This document shows positions 49,948-59,121 of a DNA stretch of 64,000 nt, piece after piece. A program made the position numbers and the translations under genes. Below the pieces are notes generated by a model. The model ran no database searches. It was not told the DNA's origin and saw only the letters and a program-made list of their open reading frames with translations. This DNA comes from Shimia sp. (GTDB lineage: Bacteria; Pseudomonadota; Alphaproteobacteria; Rhodobacterales; Rhodobacteraceae): positions 124,001 through 188,000 of the forward strand of contig NZ_JAKVCW010000005.1 in NCBI RefSeq assembly GCF_022448905.1. Direction: 5' to 3'. The stretch's first letter is position 1. Every line of letters starts with the position of its first letter.

Positions 49948-49999
49948 GCACACATCGGATGACTCAATCCGTTAGCGCAATCAGGCGCGGAGCAGCCCC

Positions 50000-50953
50000 A
50001 TGAATCTGAAAGCGACCTTGCTGGCCCTGCTGGCCTTTGCGATCTATTCCACCCACGACGTTGTGGTGAAACACCTCGGCGCGACGTTTTCGCCGTTCCA
50101 GATCGTGTTCTTTTCGTCGCTGTTTGGCTTCCCTTTGATCACCCTGATGCTGGTGCGCGACCCCACCCATGGCAATCTGCGCCCGGTGCACCCATGGTGG
50201 GTGGCGCTGCGGTCGCTCTGCGTGGTGATCTGCCCCACGGCTGCCTTTTACGCCTTTTCGGTGCTGCCATTGGCGCAGGTTTATGCGCTGCTGTTCTCCA
50301 CACCTTTGCTGGTCACTGTCCTGGCGATTCCCGTCCTCGGCGAGAAAGTGGGCATCTGGCGTATGTTGGCGGTTCTGGTGGGCCTTTTGGGGGTGATGAT
50401 TGTTGTTCGCCCCGGGGCAACCGAGTTGAACCTTGGCCACCTCGCGGCTTTGGTGGCTGCAGGCACCGCCGCATTGCAATCCGTTATCGTGCGCAAAATT
50501 GGCCAGGACGAGCGCCGTGTGGTGCTGATGCTCTATCCGCTTCTGATCAGCGTGGCCGTTATGTCCGTGGCGATGGCTTTTGTCTATCAGCCGGTTGCCG
50601 CGCCAGATCTGGCAGGATTCGCCATTGTGGCGGTGTTTGGCTTCATCGCCACCTTGCTCATGGTCTCCGCCTACACAATCGGCGAAGCCGCCTTGGTGGC
50701 GCCGATGCAGTATTCTCAGATCATCTGGGCTGTGATCTTTGGCATGCTGCTGTTTGACGAAACCCCGGATGCGCCGACCTTGATCGGCGCCGCGGTGATT
50801 GTTGCCAGCGGCCTCTTCATTATTGCCCGCGAGGCCACCGGCGGCACGTCCGAACAAACCCCCGTTCTGCGCACCCGCTCGCGCGGCCTGTCGCCCGGCA
50901 GCTTCCGCGTGAGCCAGGCTCTACGCCGTCCAGCACGCACTGATTTGGACTAG
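50000..50953 (+). CDS. EamA/DMT-family transporter
   Basis: 317 residues with ten hydrophobic segments in two EamA repeats (first about 5-135, second about 150-280) and conserved segments such as ALLAFAIYSTHDVVVKHLG and AVIFGMLLFDETPDA. The C-terminal 35 residues are hydrophilic and basic. The family exports amino acids, nucleosides or other small metabolites; the substrate is unknown. It is monocistronic with a terminator downstream. Confidence 0.88.
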   Translation: MNLKATLLALLAFAIYSTHDVVVKHLGATFSPFQIVFFSSLFGFPLITLMLVRDPTHGNLRPVHPWWVALRSLCVVICPTAAFYAFSVLPLAQVYALLFSTPLLVTVLAIPVLGEKVGIWRMLAVLVGLLGVMIVVRPGATELNLGHLAALVAAGTAALQSVIVRKIGQDERRVVLMLYPLLISVAVMSVAMAFVYQPVAAPDLAGFAIVAVFGFIATLLMVSAYTIGEAALVAPMQYSQIIWAVIFGMLLFDETPDAPTLIGAAVIVASGLFIIAREATGGTSEQTPVLRTRSRGLSPGSFRVSQALRRPARTDLD

Positions 50954-51020
50954 CCCAAGCCACAACGCCGCCGCGAGAGGCGCATAGCAATCACAGGTCT
51001 CATTTGAGGGTGCCAAAACA

Positions 51021-51049
51021 ACAAAACCCCGCCAATGGCGGGGTTTTGT
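51021..51049. terminator. Terminator between transporter gene and tRNA-Lys
   Basis: Perfect 13-bp stem ACAAAACCCCGCC / GGCGGGGTTTTGT with a 3-nt loop. The A/T runs flanking the GC core fit termination in both directions; it lies 8 bp from the tRNA 3' end on the minus strand. Confidence 0.9.
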
Positions 51050-51056
51050 TTGAAAG

Positions 51057-51132
51057 TGGTGAGCCGTATAGGATTCGAACCTATGACCCACTGATTAAAA
51101 GTCAGTTGCTCTACCAACTGAGCTAACGGCCC
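51057..51132 (-). tRNA. tRNA-Lys (anticodon TTT)
   Basis: 76 nt including an encoded CCA. Acceptor stem GGGCCGT / ACGGCTC (one G-U), D arm GCTC...GAGC, anticodon stem-loop ACTGA-CTTTTAA-TCAGT with anticodon TTT, and T arm CCTAT around TTCGAAT. It decodes AAA and AAG. No integrase or repeat of the 3' end was seen nearby. Confidence 0.97.
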
Positions 51133-51246
51133 ACTCTCTGTGTTGGTGCGCGGTTACTATGCCGACTGACCGAGGGGGTCAACCCGATTCTCGAGAAAAA
51201 TTTCACGATACTGGAAAAGGCTGTGCAACGGGCGTATATGCGCCCA

Positions 51247-52092
51247 ATGGATACACGTGTTGAAACCCCTTTGGCGTTCATGAAAATGCATGGGCTGGGC
51301 AATGATTTTGTCGTTGTCGATGGCCGCATGCGCGCATTTGATCTGACCGAAGGTCAAATCACCGCCATCGCGCACCGGCAAAAAGGTGTGGGATTTGATC
51401 AGCTTGCGGTGATCACCCATGGCACAGAGGGCAGCAACGCAGACGCGCATCTGACGTTTTATAACGCCGATGGATCGACCTCGGCCGCTTGTGGAAATGC
51501 CACCCGTTGTATTGCGCGGCACCTGATGGATGTGTCGGGCGCTGAGTCGCTGACCCTGACCACGGATCGCGGCACTTTGTTTGCCCGTGAAGCCGGAAAC
51601 GGTCTGGTGTCTGTGAACATGGGCCATCCGCAGCTTTTGTGGCACGAAGTGCCGCTTGCGCAGGAGATGGACACGTTAGAACTTCCCATCGACGGGACCC
51701 CTACGGCCACAGGCATGGGCAACCCGCATTGCACCTTCTTTGTCGACGATGTGGAAAGTGTGGACCTGGTGACCTTTGGCGCTGCACATGAGCATCACCC
51801 GCTTTATCCTGAGCGCACCAATGTGCAGGTCGCGCAGGTCATTGGCGAAAACCACATTCGTATGCGGGTCTGGGAGCGCGGTGTCGGCCCAACGCTGGCT
51901 TCAGGCTCTTCCAGCTGTGCCACCGCTGTGGCCGCCGCCCGCCGTGGTCTGACCGGCCGCGAGGTTCAGATTGATCTGGACGGCGGCACGCTTTGGATCA
52001 ACTGGGCTGACGATGGCGTCTGGATGACGGGTGAGACCGAACATGTCATGTCCGGTCAGTTCAACGCTGCCTTTCTGGAGCGGCACAAATGA
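51247..52092 (+). CDS. dapF: Diaminopimelate epimerase
   Basis: 281 residues from ATG 51247; starts at 51238 and GTG 51223 (with AAGG just upstream) are also possible. Converts LL- to meso-diaminopimelate for lysine and wall synthesis. FMKMHGLGNDF and the first catalytic Cys82 in AACGNATRC are present. The second catalytic block, usually ACGTGxC, reads ASGSSSC, so Ser219 stands where Cys is expected; Cys224 lies five residues on. The remaining structure, including ERGVGPTLA, is normal. The stop overlaps mtaB by 4 bp. Confidence 0.93.
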   Translation: MDTRVETPLAFMKMHGLGNDFVVVDGRMRAFDLTEGQITAIAHRQKGVGFDQLAVITHGTEGSNADAHLTFYNADGSTSAACGNATRCIARHLMDVSGAESLTLTTDRGTLFAREAGNGLVSVNMGHPQLLWHEVPLAQEMDTLELPIDGTPTATGMGNPHCTFFVDDVESVDLVTFGAAHEHHPLYPERTNVQVAQVIGENHIRMRVWERGVGPTLASGSSSCATAVAAARRGLTGREVQIDLDGGTLWINWADDGVWMTGETEHVMSGQFNAAFLERHK

Positions 52093-53351
52093 CCGCCGCC
52101 GCGCCAAAGTTCACCACACTCGGCTGTCGTCTGAATTCTTACGAATCAGAGGCGATGAAAGACATGGCGCAATCCGCCGGTCTTGAGAACGCCGTGATCG
52201 TGAACACCTGCGCGGTGACGGCAGAGGCCGTGCGCAAAAGCCGTCAGGAAATTCGCCGCCTGCGCCGCGACAATCCTGATGCCCAGATCATCGTCACCGG
52301 CTGTGCCGCGCAAACTGAGCCTGAGACATTTGCCGCCATGGGCGAGGTCGACAAGGTCATTGGCAACACCGAAAAAATGAACCCCGCCACATGGCAGGGC
52401 ATGGCCGCCGATTTCATTGGGGAAACCGAAAAGGTCCAGGTCGACGACATCATGTCGGTCACCGAGACCGCCGGTCACCTGATCGACGGTTTTGGCACCC
52501 GCGCGCGCGCTTATGTACAGGTGCAAAACGGCTGCGACCACCGTTGCACCTTCTGTATCATACCCTATGGCCGCGGCAATTCCCGCTCGGTCCCGGCCGG
52601 TGTGGTGGTCGATCAGATCAAACGGCTGGTGGACAAAGGCTTCAATGAAGTTGTGCTGACCGGCGTGGATCTGACCAGTTGGGGCGCGGATCAGCCGATG
52701 CAGCCCAAACTGGGCGATCTGGTCATGCGCATCCTCAAGCTGGTGCCGGACCTGCCGCGTCTGCGGATCAGCTCGATTGACAGCATCGAGGTGGACGAGA
52801 ACTTGATGCTGGCCATCGCCACAGAGCCGCGCCTGATGCCGCATCTGCATCTGAGCTTGCAGCATGGCGATGATTTGATTCTCAAACGCATGGCGCGGCG
52901 GCATCTGCGGGATGACGCCATCCGCTTCTGTGAAGAGGCCAAAAAGCTGCGGCCGGAGATGACCTTTGGCGCGGACATCATTGCCGGCTTCCCGACTGAA
53001 TCGGACGCGCATTTTGAAAACTCGCTGAAGCTGGTGCAGGAGTGCGACCTCACTTGGTTGCATGTTTTCCCCTATTCCAAGCGCGAAGGCACCCCGGCGG
53101 CCAAAATCCCAAGTCAGGTGAACGGCAACGTCATCAAGGCCCGCGCGGCGCAATTGCGCGACGCTGGGGCGGCGCAGGTGGAAAAACATTTGTCTTCGCA
53201 GCTTGGCAAGACCCATCACATCCTGATGGAAAACCCCACCATGGGTCGCACGGAACAGTTTACCGAAGTCGCCTTTGGCACCCCGCAAGAGGAAGGGGCG
53301 ATTGTGACCGCATGTATCCTTGACGTGCGTGGGCAACAGCTGGTGGCCTAA
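52089..53351 (+). CDS. mtaB: tRNA t6A37 methylthiotransferase MtaB
   Basis: 420 residues. Adds the methylthio group to t6A37 of tRNAs reading ANN codons, giving ms2t6A. The N-terminal UPF0004 domain has Cys13, Cys41 and Cys72 (second Fe-S cluster), and the radical SAM motif CDHRCTFC places Cys149, Cys153 and Cys156. The TRAM-like C-terminus reads GKTHHILMENPTMGRTEQFTEVAF. Overlaps dapF by 4 bp. Followed by a hairpin repeat. Confidence 0.95.
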   Translation: MTAAAPKFTTLGCRLNSYESEAMKDMAQSAGLENAVIVNTCAVTAEAVRKSRQEIRRLRRDNPDAQIIVTGCAAQTEPETFAAMGEVDKVIGNTEKMNPATWQGMAADFIGETEKVQVDDIMSVTETAGHLIDGFGTRARAYVQVQNGCDHRCTFCIIPYGRGNSRSVPAGVVVDQIKRLVDKGFNEVVLTGVDLTSWGADQPMQPKLGDLVMRILKLVPDLPRLRISSIDSIEVDENLMLAIATEPRLMPHLHLSLQHGDDLILKRMARRHLRDDAIRFCEEAKKLRPEMTFGADIIAGFPTESDAHFENSLKLVQECDLTWLHVFPYSKREGTPAAKIPSQVNGNVIKARAAQLRDAGAAQVEKHLSSQLGKTHHILMENPTMGRTEQFTEVAFGTPQEEGAIVTACILDVRGQQLVA

Positions 53352-53355
53352 CCGC

Positions 53356-53373
53356 TTGGGGGCCAGCCCCCAA
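53356..53373 (+). terminator. Hairpin and CCCCCGAGATATTT sequence after mtaB
   Basis: TTGGGGGC-CA-GCCCCCAA forms an 8-bp stem 4 bp after the mtaB stop, followed by CCCCCGAGATATTTCT. Similar hairpin plus CCCCCG(A/G)GATATTT strings are common after genes in rhodobacterial genomes (recollection, not checked), so this may be a lineage-typical terminator or repeat element. Confidence 0.6.
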
Positions 53374-53406
53374 ACCCCCGAGATATTTCTGGAATGAGAA
53401 AACAAG

Positions 53407-54063
53407 ATGACTGAATTGCCCGCTCTCTATTCCTTTCGCCGCTGTCCTTATGCAATGCGCGCGCGTTTGGCCGTTGCGGTATCTGGCGTGGCAGTTGAAC
53501 TGCGCGAGGTTCTACTGCGTGACAAGGCGCCTGCGTTTTTGGAGACCTCACCCAGTGGCACAGTTCCTTGCCTGAAAGCGGGGGATCTTGTGATTGACGA
53601 AAGTCTCGACGTGATGGTCTGGGCGCTGCAGCGAAAGGATCCGGAAGGCTGGCTGGATATGCCGGACTTGGGACATGAGTTGATTGCCGAGGCAGATGGT
53701 CCTTTTAAGGCCGCACTGGATCACACCAAATACCACAGCCGCTATCCGGAGCTGGACCCGGAAGAGTCGCGCGCTCAAGCCATGGCGTTTCTGTCCAAAT
53801 TGGATCAGCAGATCGGTGACAAACTCTGGCTCTTTGGCGATATGCCGAGCCTGGCCGACATGGCGATTCTGCCGTTTGTGCGTCAGTTCGCATTCATCAA
53901 CAAATCCCGCTTTGGTGTTGACGCCGGTCCCAATCTGTCCCGCTGGCTGGAGGCCTTTATCGCGTCCGAGCGTTTTGCGGCGATCATGCCCAAACTGCCC
54001 ATGTGGCGCGAAGGCGATGTGCCACTGCGTTTTGAACGTGCAATTGCGGTTGCCAATCTCTAA
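53407..54063 (+). CDS. Glutathione S-transferase family protein
   Basis: 218 residues. N-terminal thioredoxin-fold half with SFRRCPYAMRARLAVAVSG (CPYA in the catalytic position) and ETSPSGTVPCLKAGDLVIDES, the loop that holds glutathione. The C-terminal helical half has FGDMPSLADMAILPFVRQF. First of three genes of probable related role, followed by a PaiB-like gene and a second GST. Substrate unknown. Confidence 0.88.
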   Translation: MTELPALYSFRRCPYAMRARLAVAVSGVAVELREVLLRDKAPAFLETSPSGTVPCLKAGDLVIDESLDVMVWALQRKDPEGWLDMPDLGHELIAEADGPFKAALDHTKYHSRYPELDPEESRAQAMAFLSKLDQQIGDKLWLFGDMPSLADMAILPFVRQFAFINKSRFGVDAGPNLSRWLEAFIASERFAAIMPKLPMWREGDVPLRFERAIAVANL

Positions 54064-54105
54064 TCGCCCCTGCACGATCGCGCCAAATCAGAGACGAGGC
54101 GCATC

Positions 54106-54744
54106 ATGCATCCCAATCCGGCGTTCCGCGGCACCGCAGAGGACAAGAACCTGGCTTTTGCCAAGGAGCGTGGCTTTGGCATGCTTGCAATCTCCGCAAC
54201 CGATGCCGCCCCGATGGTGAGCCACGTGCCGTTTCTTATATCCGAAGATGGAAAAACCGCAGACCTGCACCTGGTGCGATCCAACCCAATGGCCCGCGCC
54301 GCAAAAAACGCCACACTCGCGCGATTGGCCGTGAGCGGGCCGGACAGCTATGTCTCCCCGGATTGGTACAACGCAGACGATCAGGTCCCAACGTGGAACT
54401 ATGTCGCTGTACACCTCACCGGCCAGCTGTCCCCGTTGCCTCAGAACGACTTGCCCGATCTTTTGGACCGTCTATCCGCGCATTTCGAAGCCAACCTGTT
54501 GCCCAAACCGCCCTGGACCCGGGCTAAGATGACCGGCGACAGTTTCGATCGCATGTTGCGTATGATCGTGCCTTTTCGTCTGACAATCGACGATGTGCAG
54601 GGCACCTGGAAGCTTGGCCAGAACAAACCCAATGATGTGCGCCATGCGGCGGCGGATCAAATGGCCGCCTACGGTTTTGGCAGCGAGGCCCGTGAGCTCG
54701 CCGCCCTGATGCAATCCCCTTTTGCCGACCACGAAACGGAGTAA
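54106..54744 (+). CDS. FMN-binding negative transcriptional regulator, PaiB-like
   Basis: 212 residues. Split-barrel flavin-binding fold with APMVSHVPFLI near 35-45, HLVRSNPMARAAKN, and VSPDWYNADDQVPTWNYVAVHLTG, which match PaiB. In Bacillus PaiB influences protease and sporulation genes, but many homologs may be flavin enzymes. Only 41 bp follow the first GST and 5 bp precede the second, so the three are likely one transcription unit. Confidence 0.88.
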   Translation: MHPNPAFRGTAEDKNLAFAKERGFGMLAISATDAAPMVSHVPFLISEDGKTADLHLVRSNPMARAAKNATLARLAVSGPDSYVSPDWYNADDQVPTWNYVAVHLTGQLSPLPQNDLPDLLDRLSAHFEANLLPKPPWTRAKMTGDSFDRMLRMIVPFRLTIDDVQGTWKLGQNKPNDVRHAAADQMAAYGFGSEARELAALMQSPFADHETE

Positions 54745-54749
54745 TTGAG

Positions 54750-55364
54750 ATGTCCAAATTGCAGCTGATCCATTCCCCGGCCTCGCCTTTCGTGCGCAAG
54801 GTGCGTGTGACCCTGGCAGAGACCGGCCAGACCGACGACGTCGAACTCACCCGCGTGCACACCACTGCGCTCAACACAGCGGATGAAGCCGCCGCTGCCA
54901 ACCCGCTTGGCAAAATCCCCGCTTTGGTGCGCCAGGACGGCCCGGCGATTTACGACAGCCGCGTGATCTGTCGCTATCTGGTGGCGCGTGCCGGGGCGGA
55001 CCTCTACCGAGAAGAGCGCCTTTGGGATGTGTTGACCTTAGAAGCCACCGCGGATGGCATTCTCGAAGCCGCCGTCTTGATGGTCTACGAAAAGCGCCTG
55101 CGCCCCGAAGAAATTGTGTTTGACGACTGGCTCACCGCGCAATGGGGCAAGGTCGAAGGCGCGCTGGATGCCCTAAATGAACGCTGGATGAGCCACCTGT
55201 TTGGACCGCTCGACATGGGGCAAATCGCCGTCGGCTGCGCGTTGGGCTATCTGGATTTCCGCCATGACGCCCGCAACTGGCGCCAAGGACGGGATGGGTT
55301 GGCAGGCTGGTACGCAGAGTTTTCAAAACGCGAAAGCATGCTAACCACGGTGCCAAGTGACTAA
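54750..55364 (+). CDS. Glutathione S-transferase family protein
   Basis: 204 residues. Thioredoxin-fold N-terminus with SPASPFVRKVRVTLAETG (Ser in the catalytic position, as in many beta/theta-like GSTs), then NPLGKIPALVRQDGPAIYDSRVICRYL. The C-terminal domain has LFGPLDMGQIAVGCALGYLDFR. The sequence resembles glutathione S-transferases of the YliJ/YibF type. Third gene of the GST/PaiB/GST set. Confidence 0.9.
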   Translation: MSKLQLIHSPASPFVRKVRVTLAETGQTDDVELTRVHTTALNTADEAAAANPLGKIPALVRQDGPAIYDSRVICRYLVARAGADLYREERLWDVLTLEATADGILEAAVLMVYEKRLRPEEIVFDDWLTAQWGKVEGALDALNERWMSHLFGPLDMGQIAVGCALGYLDFRHDARNWRQGRDGLAGWYAEFSKRESMLTTVPSD

Positions 55365-55491
55365 ATCCCCACGCGTGGAGCCTGTCTAATCCTGGGGTGA
55401 ACCTGTGGTCAAAATGCTCTAGGCTGATAGCCATAGATTTTTTGACCGCGCTTTTTCTGTTCGGTCCACTTGATTTGAGAAAGAGACTTGG

Positions 55492-56313
55492 ATGCACGAC
55501 GGACCCGATCCTGTCGAGGAAATGCGACAGGTGAATGTGCAGCAAAAGGCCTATTACGAGGCCACAAGCGCAGGCTGGATTTCTCCGGTGAATTCCTTCG
55601 CCACGAACCTGTGGTCCCGCCTGCGCCGCCGCGCGATGGTGGCGGTGTCCCATGAAGCACGCGAAGCTGTCTATGACACGCACAAGGCTTGGTTGGGCGA
55701 CCTGTCGGATAAGAAAGTGTTGGATCTTGGTGCCGGCGCCGGGTCGCCTCTAAGCGGCTATCTTGCGCACCATGCCAAAGCGTACCACGCGGTGGAACTG
55801 AGCGGCATGCAGTTGGATCAGCTACGCGCCAACATAGGCACTGGCCCAACGCGTCATTTTATTGAGGCAGATTTTCTTGATCCAGCCTCAACGGACAGCG
55901 ATTTTGACGTGATCTATGCCCATGCGGTGGTGCATCATTTTAGGTATCTCGATGTTTTGCTGGATGCATCACGTGACAAGCTGGTGCCAGGTGGGCAGAT
56001 GATCACTTACGATCCTTGCCAGACCTGGCTTCCGATCCGGCTGTTTCGGGCTCTGTTCCGCCCTTTTCAATCGGATGCTGCATGGGAATTTCCGCTCACG
56101 CGTCCCGCAATGAACAGCATCGAAACCCGGTTTCTGGTGTCGCACAGATTGGGGGTCTTCAATCGGGGAAAGTGGGCGTTGATCTTGGGAATCTTTGCAC
56201 CGAAGCTTGCGCAAAAGCACGGGGATCGCCTGTTCCTGGCAGACTTTGAGCCGGGCGCGGACACCCGGCTCACATCCAGTTTGCATGTGTCTTATGATCT
56301 TAGAAAACCCTGA
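55492..56313 (+). CDS. Class I SAM-dependent methyltransferase
   Basis: 273 residues. SAM-binding motif I VLDLGAGAGSPLSGYL near 75-90, motif II region HAVELS, and a motif III/IV-like DFDVIYAHAVVHHF. The C-terminal part is hydrophobic and basic (PIRLFRALFRPFQ), possibly membrane-associated or substrate-binding. The substrate is unknown. The ribosome-binding site is weak (AAGAGA). It is convergent with the formate dehydrogenase operon, 6 bp from its end. Confidence 0.85.
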   Translation: MHDGPDPVEEMRQVNVQQKAYYEATSAGWISPVNSFATNLWSRLRRRAMVAVSHEAREAVYDTHKAWLGDLSDKKVLDLGAGAGSPLSGYLAHHAKAYHAVELSGMQLDQLRANIGTGPTRHFIEADFLDPASTDSDFDVIYAHAVVHHFRYLDVLLDASRDKLVPGGQMITYDPCQTWLPIRLFRALFRPFQSDAAWEFPLTRPAMNSIETRFLVSHRLGVFNRGKWALILGIFAPKLAQKHGDRLFLADFEPGADTRLTSSLHVSYDLRKP

Positions 56314-56319
56314 CGGAGT

Positions 56320-59106
56320 TTACTCCGCCGCAATCGGCGGCGTTTCCGCTTTTTCCACTCGCAGCGCCGAGAACTTGAACTCCGGGATTTTGCCGTAGGG
56401 GTCCAGCGCGGCATTGGTCAGAATATTGGCCGCCGCCTCAACATAAGCGAAGGGGAGGAACACGTTGTCCTCGGCCACTGCGCGGTCGGCCCGCGCCATC
56501 ACGGTGAGTGAGCCGCGCCGGGTTGTCAGCTGCACATAGTCTCCTGGTGCGACTCCAAGCTTGCGCAGTGTGCGTGGATGCAAGGAACAGTTCGCCTCTG
56601 GCTCCAGCGCATCGAGCGTGCTGGCGCGGCGGGTCATTGAGCCGGTGTGCCAATGCTCCAGTTGACGCCCGGTGATCAGAACCATCGGATATTCAGGATC
56701 TGGAGTTTCCGCTGGTGAGACCACTTTCGCAGGGGTGAATTTCGCCCGCCCTTCTGGCCGCGGGAACCCGTCGCCAAACACAATCGCCTGCCCCGGATCC
56801 TCAGGGCTGAGGCTCGGGTAGGTCACGGCGGTTTTCTCCAACCGCTCCCATGTGATGTTGTCCAGCGAGCCCATGCCGAGCTTCATCTCGGCAAACACCT
56901 CCTTGGGATGCGTGTAGCTCCAATCCAGCCCCAGGCGCTTGGCCAGCTCCACCTCGATCCACCAGTCTTCCTTGGCCTCACCCGGTGGTGGGCACACCGG
57001 CCGCCCCATTTGTACTTGACGGTTGGTGTTGGTCACCGTGCCAGACTTTTCGTACCACGCCGAAGACGGCAGGATCACATCGGCATAGTTCGCGGTTTCC
57101 GTCAGGAAGATGTCCTGCACCACCAGATGCTCCAGATGGGCCAACGCTGCTCGCGCATGATCCACATCCGGGTCACTCATCGCCGGGTTCTCTCCCAAAA
57201 TGTACATACCCTTGATATCGCCCTCATGGATCGCATCCATGATCTCCACCACGGTCAGGCCCTTCTGGTTGGAGAAATCTTCGCTCTCCCAAACTTCGGT
57301 GAACGCAGAGCGCACGCCGTCATCCATCACCGATTGATAATCTGGCAAGAACATCGGGATCAGCCCCGCATCAGAGGCGCCCTGTACGTTGTTCTGCCCA
57401 CGCAGCGGGTGCAGGCCAGCGCCTGGGCGACCCACCTGGCCACTCATCAGCGCCAGCGAGATCAGGCAGCGCGCATTGTCCGTGCCGTGCACGTGCTGGC
57501 TCACGCCCATGCCCCAGAAAATCATCGCCGCCTTGGCTCCGGCAAAAGTGCGCGCCACATCGCGCAGCACATCCGCTTCAATGCCACAGATCTCTTCCAT
57601 CTTTTCGGGCGGATAGTCCTTGAGGTGCTCTTTCATCACCTCCCAGTCTTCGGTGTAGGCCTCGATATATTGCTGATCGTAAAGCTTCTCCTCGACGATC
57701 ACGTTCATGATGCCGTTTAACATCGACACGTCGGCGCCCGGCTTGAACTGCAACATATGGCTGGCAAAGCGTTTCATGCCGTGGCCGCGCGGGTCCATCA
57801 CGATCAACTTGCCGCCGCGCTTCACAAATTGCTTGAAGTAGGTCGCCGCAACCGGGTGGTTTTCCATCGGGTTACAGCCAATAACAATCGCCACATCGGC
57901 GTTCTCGATCTCATTAAATGTCGCGGTCACTGCGCCGGAGCCGACATTCTCCATCAGCGCCGCCACAGAGGAGGCGTGACACAGCCTTGTACAGTGGTCG
58001 ACGTTGTTATGACCAAAACCTTGTCGGATCAGTTTCTGGAACAGATAAGCCTCTTCGTTGGAACATTTCGCAGAGCCGAATCCGGCAATGTTAGTGCCTT
58101 TTTCCGCGCGCAGCCGTGCCATGCCACCGGCGGCAAAATCGAGCGCCTCGTCCCAACTTGCCTCGCGGAAATGGGTCATCAAATTTCCGGGATCTACATT
58201 CAGACCTTTGGGTGGCGCATCTTCGCGGCGAATGAGAGGTTTCGTCAGTCGGTGCGGGTGGTCGATATAGTCAAAGCCAAAGCGGCCTTTCACGCAGAGC
58301 CGGTTCTCGTTCGCTGGTCCGTCAATGCCTTCGACATATTGGATCTTGTTGTCCTTGACCTTGAATTTGATCTGGCAACCGACCCCGCAATAGGGGCAAA
58401 CGCTCTCTACTTCCCGGTCAAAATCGGCGCTGTCACCGGCTTGATTTTCATCCAGCATGGCTGCAGGCATCAATGCCCCTGTGGGGCAGGCCTGCACACA
58501 CTCTCCACAAGCCACACAGGAGCTTTCGCCCATAGCGTCGTCCTGATCAAAAATGATCTTTGCGGTGTTGTTGCGTCCGCTCATACCGATCACATCATTG
58601 ACCTGCACCTCACGACACGCGCGTACACAGAGGTTGCAGTTGATGCAGGCGTCCAAATTGACGTTCATCGCCACATGCGAGGCGTCGAGCAACGGCACAC
58701 GCTCTACCTCTTTGGCCGGGAATCGAGACTGTTCCACCCCAACTTGGTCGGCCATATCGGCAAAATGGCTGCTGGCGTCGTGCTTCACTTCGGGCTGATC
58801 CGCCACCAAAAGCTCGATCACCATTTCCCGCGCCTTTACCGCGCGTTCCGACTGGGTATTAACCACCATGCCCTCGGTCGCAGGCCGGATACAGGAGGCC
58901 GCTAACGTGCGTTCCCCTTCAACCTCCACGACACAGGCGCGGCAATTGCCATCCGGTCGATAGCCCTTGGCCGGTTTGTGGCACAGATGCGGAATCACAA
59001 ATCCCTGTCCGTTGGCCGCATCCCAGATGGTGGTGCCTTCGGGTACAGTCACATCTTTCCCATCCAGGGAAAACGTCAACGTGTTGGTCTGGCTGGCGTC
59101 AAGCAT
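56320..59106 (-). CDS. Formate dehydrogenase alpha (catalytic) subunit
   Basis: 928 residues, NAD-dependent FDH1/Fds type. N-terminal [2Fe-2S] domain with Cys42, 55, 58 and 72; two [4Fe-4S] clusters (Cys154/157/160/164 and 197/200/203/207); a further [4Fe-4S] (Cys237/240/244/271); then the Mo/W-bis-MGD domain with Cys376 in RLCHASSVAAL in the metal-ligand position (no selenocysteine). Oxidises formate to CO2 and passes electrons to the beta subunit. Size and layout match Methylorubrum FDH1, a tungsten enzyme, so Mo or W cannot be decided. Start has AGGGG 5 nt upstream. Confidence 0.95.
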   Translation of the reverse strand: MLDASQTNTLTFSLDGKDVTVPEGTTIWDAANGQGFVIPHLCHKPAKGYRPDGNCRACVVEVEGERTLAASCIRPATEGMVVNTQSERAVKAREMVIELLVADQPEVKHDASSHFADMADQVGVEQSRFPAKEVERVPLLDASHVAMNVNLDACINCNLCVRACREVQVNDVIGMSGRNNTAKIIFDQDDAMGESSCVACGECVQACPTGALMPAAMLDENQAGDSADFDREVESVCPYCGVGCQIKFKVKDNKIQYVEGIDGPANENRLCVKGRFGFDYIDHPHRLTKPLIRREDAPPKGLNVDPGNLMTHFREASWDEALDFAAGGMARLRAEKGTNIAGFGSAKCSNEEAYLFQKLIRQGFGHNNVDHCTRLCHASSVAALMENVGSGAVTATFNEIENADVAIVIGCNPMENHPVAATYFKQFVKRGGKLIVMDPRGHGMKRFASHMLQFKPGADVSMLNGIMNVIVEEKLYDQQYIEAYTEDWEVMKEHLKDYPPEKMEEICGIEADVLRDVARTFAGAKAAMIFWGMGVSQHVHGTDNARCLISLALMSGQVGRPGAGLHPLRGQNNVQGASDAGLIPMFLPDYQSVMDDGVRSAFTEVWESEDFSNQKGLTVVEIMDAIHEGDIKGMYILGENPAMSDPDVDHARAALAHLEHLVVQDIFLTETANYADVILPSSAWYEKSGTVTNTNRQVQMGRPVCPPPGEAKEDWWIEVELAKRLGLDWSYTHPKEVFAEMKLGMGSLDNITWERLEKTAVTYPSLSPEDPGQAIVFGDGFPRPEGRAKFTPAKVVSPAETPDPEYPMVLITGRQLEHWHTGSMTRRASTLDALEPEANCSLHPRTLRKLGVAPGDYVQLTTRRGSLTVMARADRAVAEDNVFLPFAYVEAAANILTNAALDPYGKIPEFKFSALRVEKAETPPIAAE

Positions 59107-59121
59107 GGCGACCCCTGTTGT

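Noticed and set aside
51057-51132. tRNA-Lys as an integration site of a mobile element
   Set aside because: No integrase, no repeat of the tRNA 3' end, and housekeeping genes on both sides.
57757-58905. 382-codon plus-strand open frame inside the formate dehydrogenase gene
   Set aside because: Antisense to the conserved Fe-S and Mo domains; no start signal or motif.
56320-59106. Selenocysteine-containing formate dehydrogenase
   Set aside because: The reading frame is uninterrupted and the metal-ligand position is Cys376.
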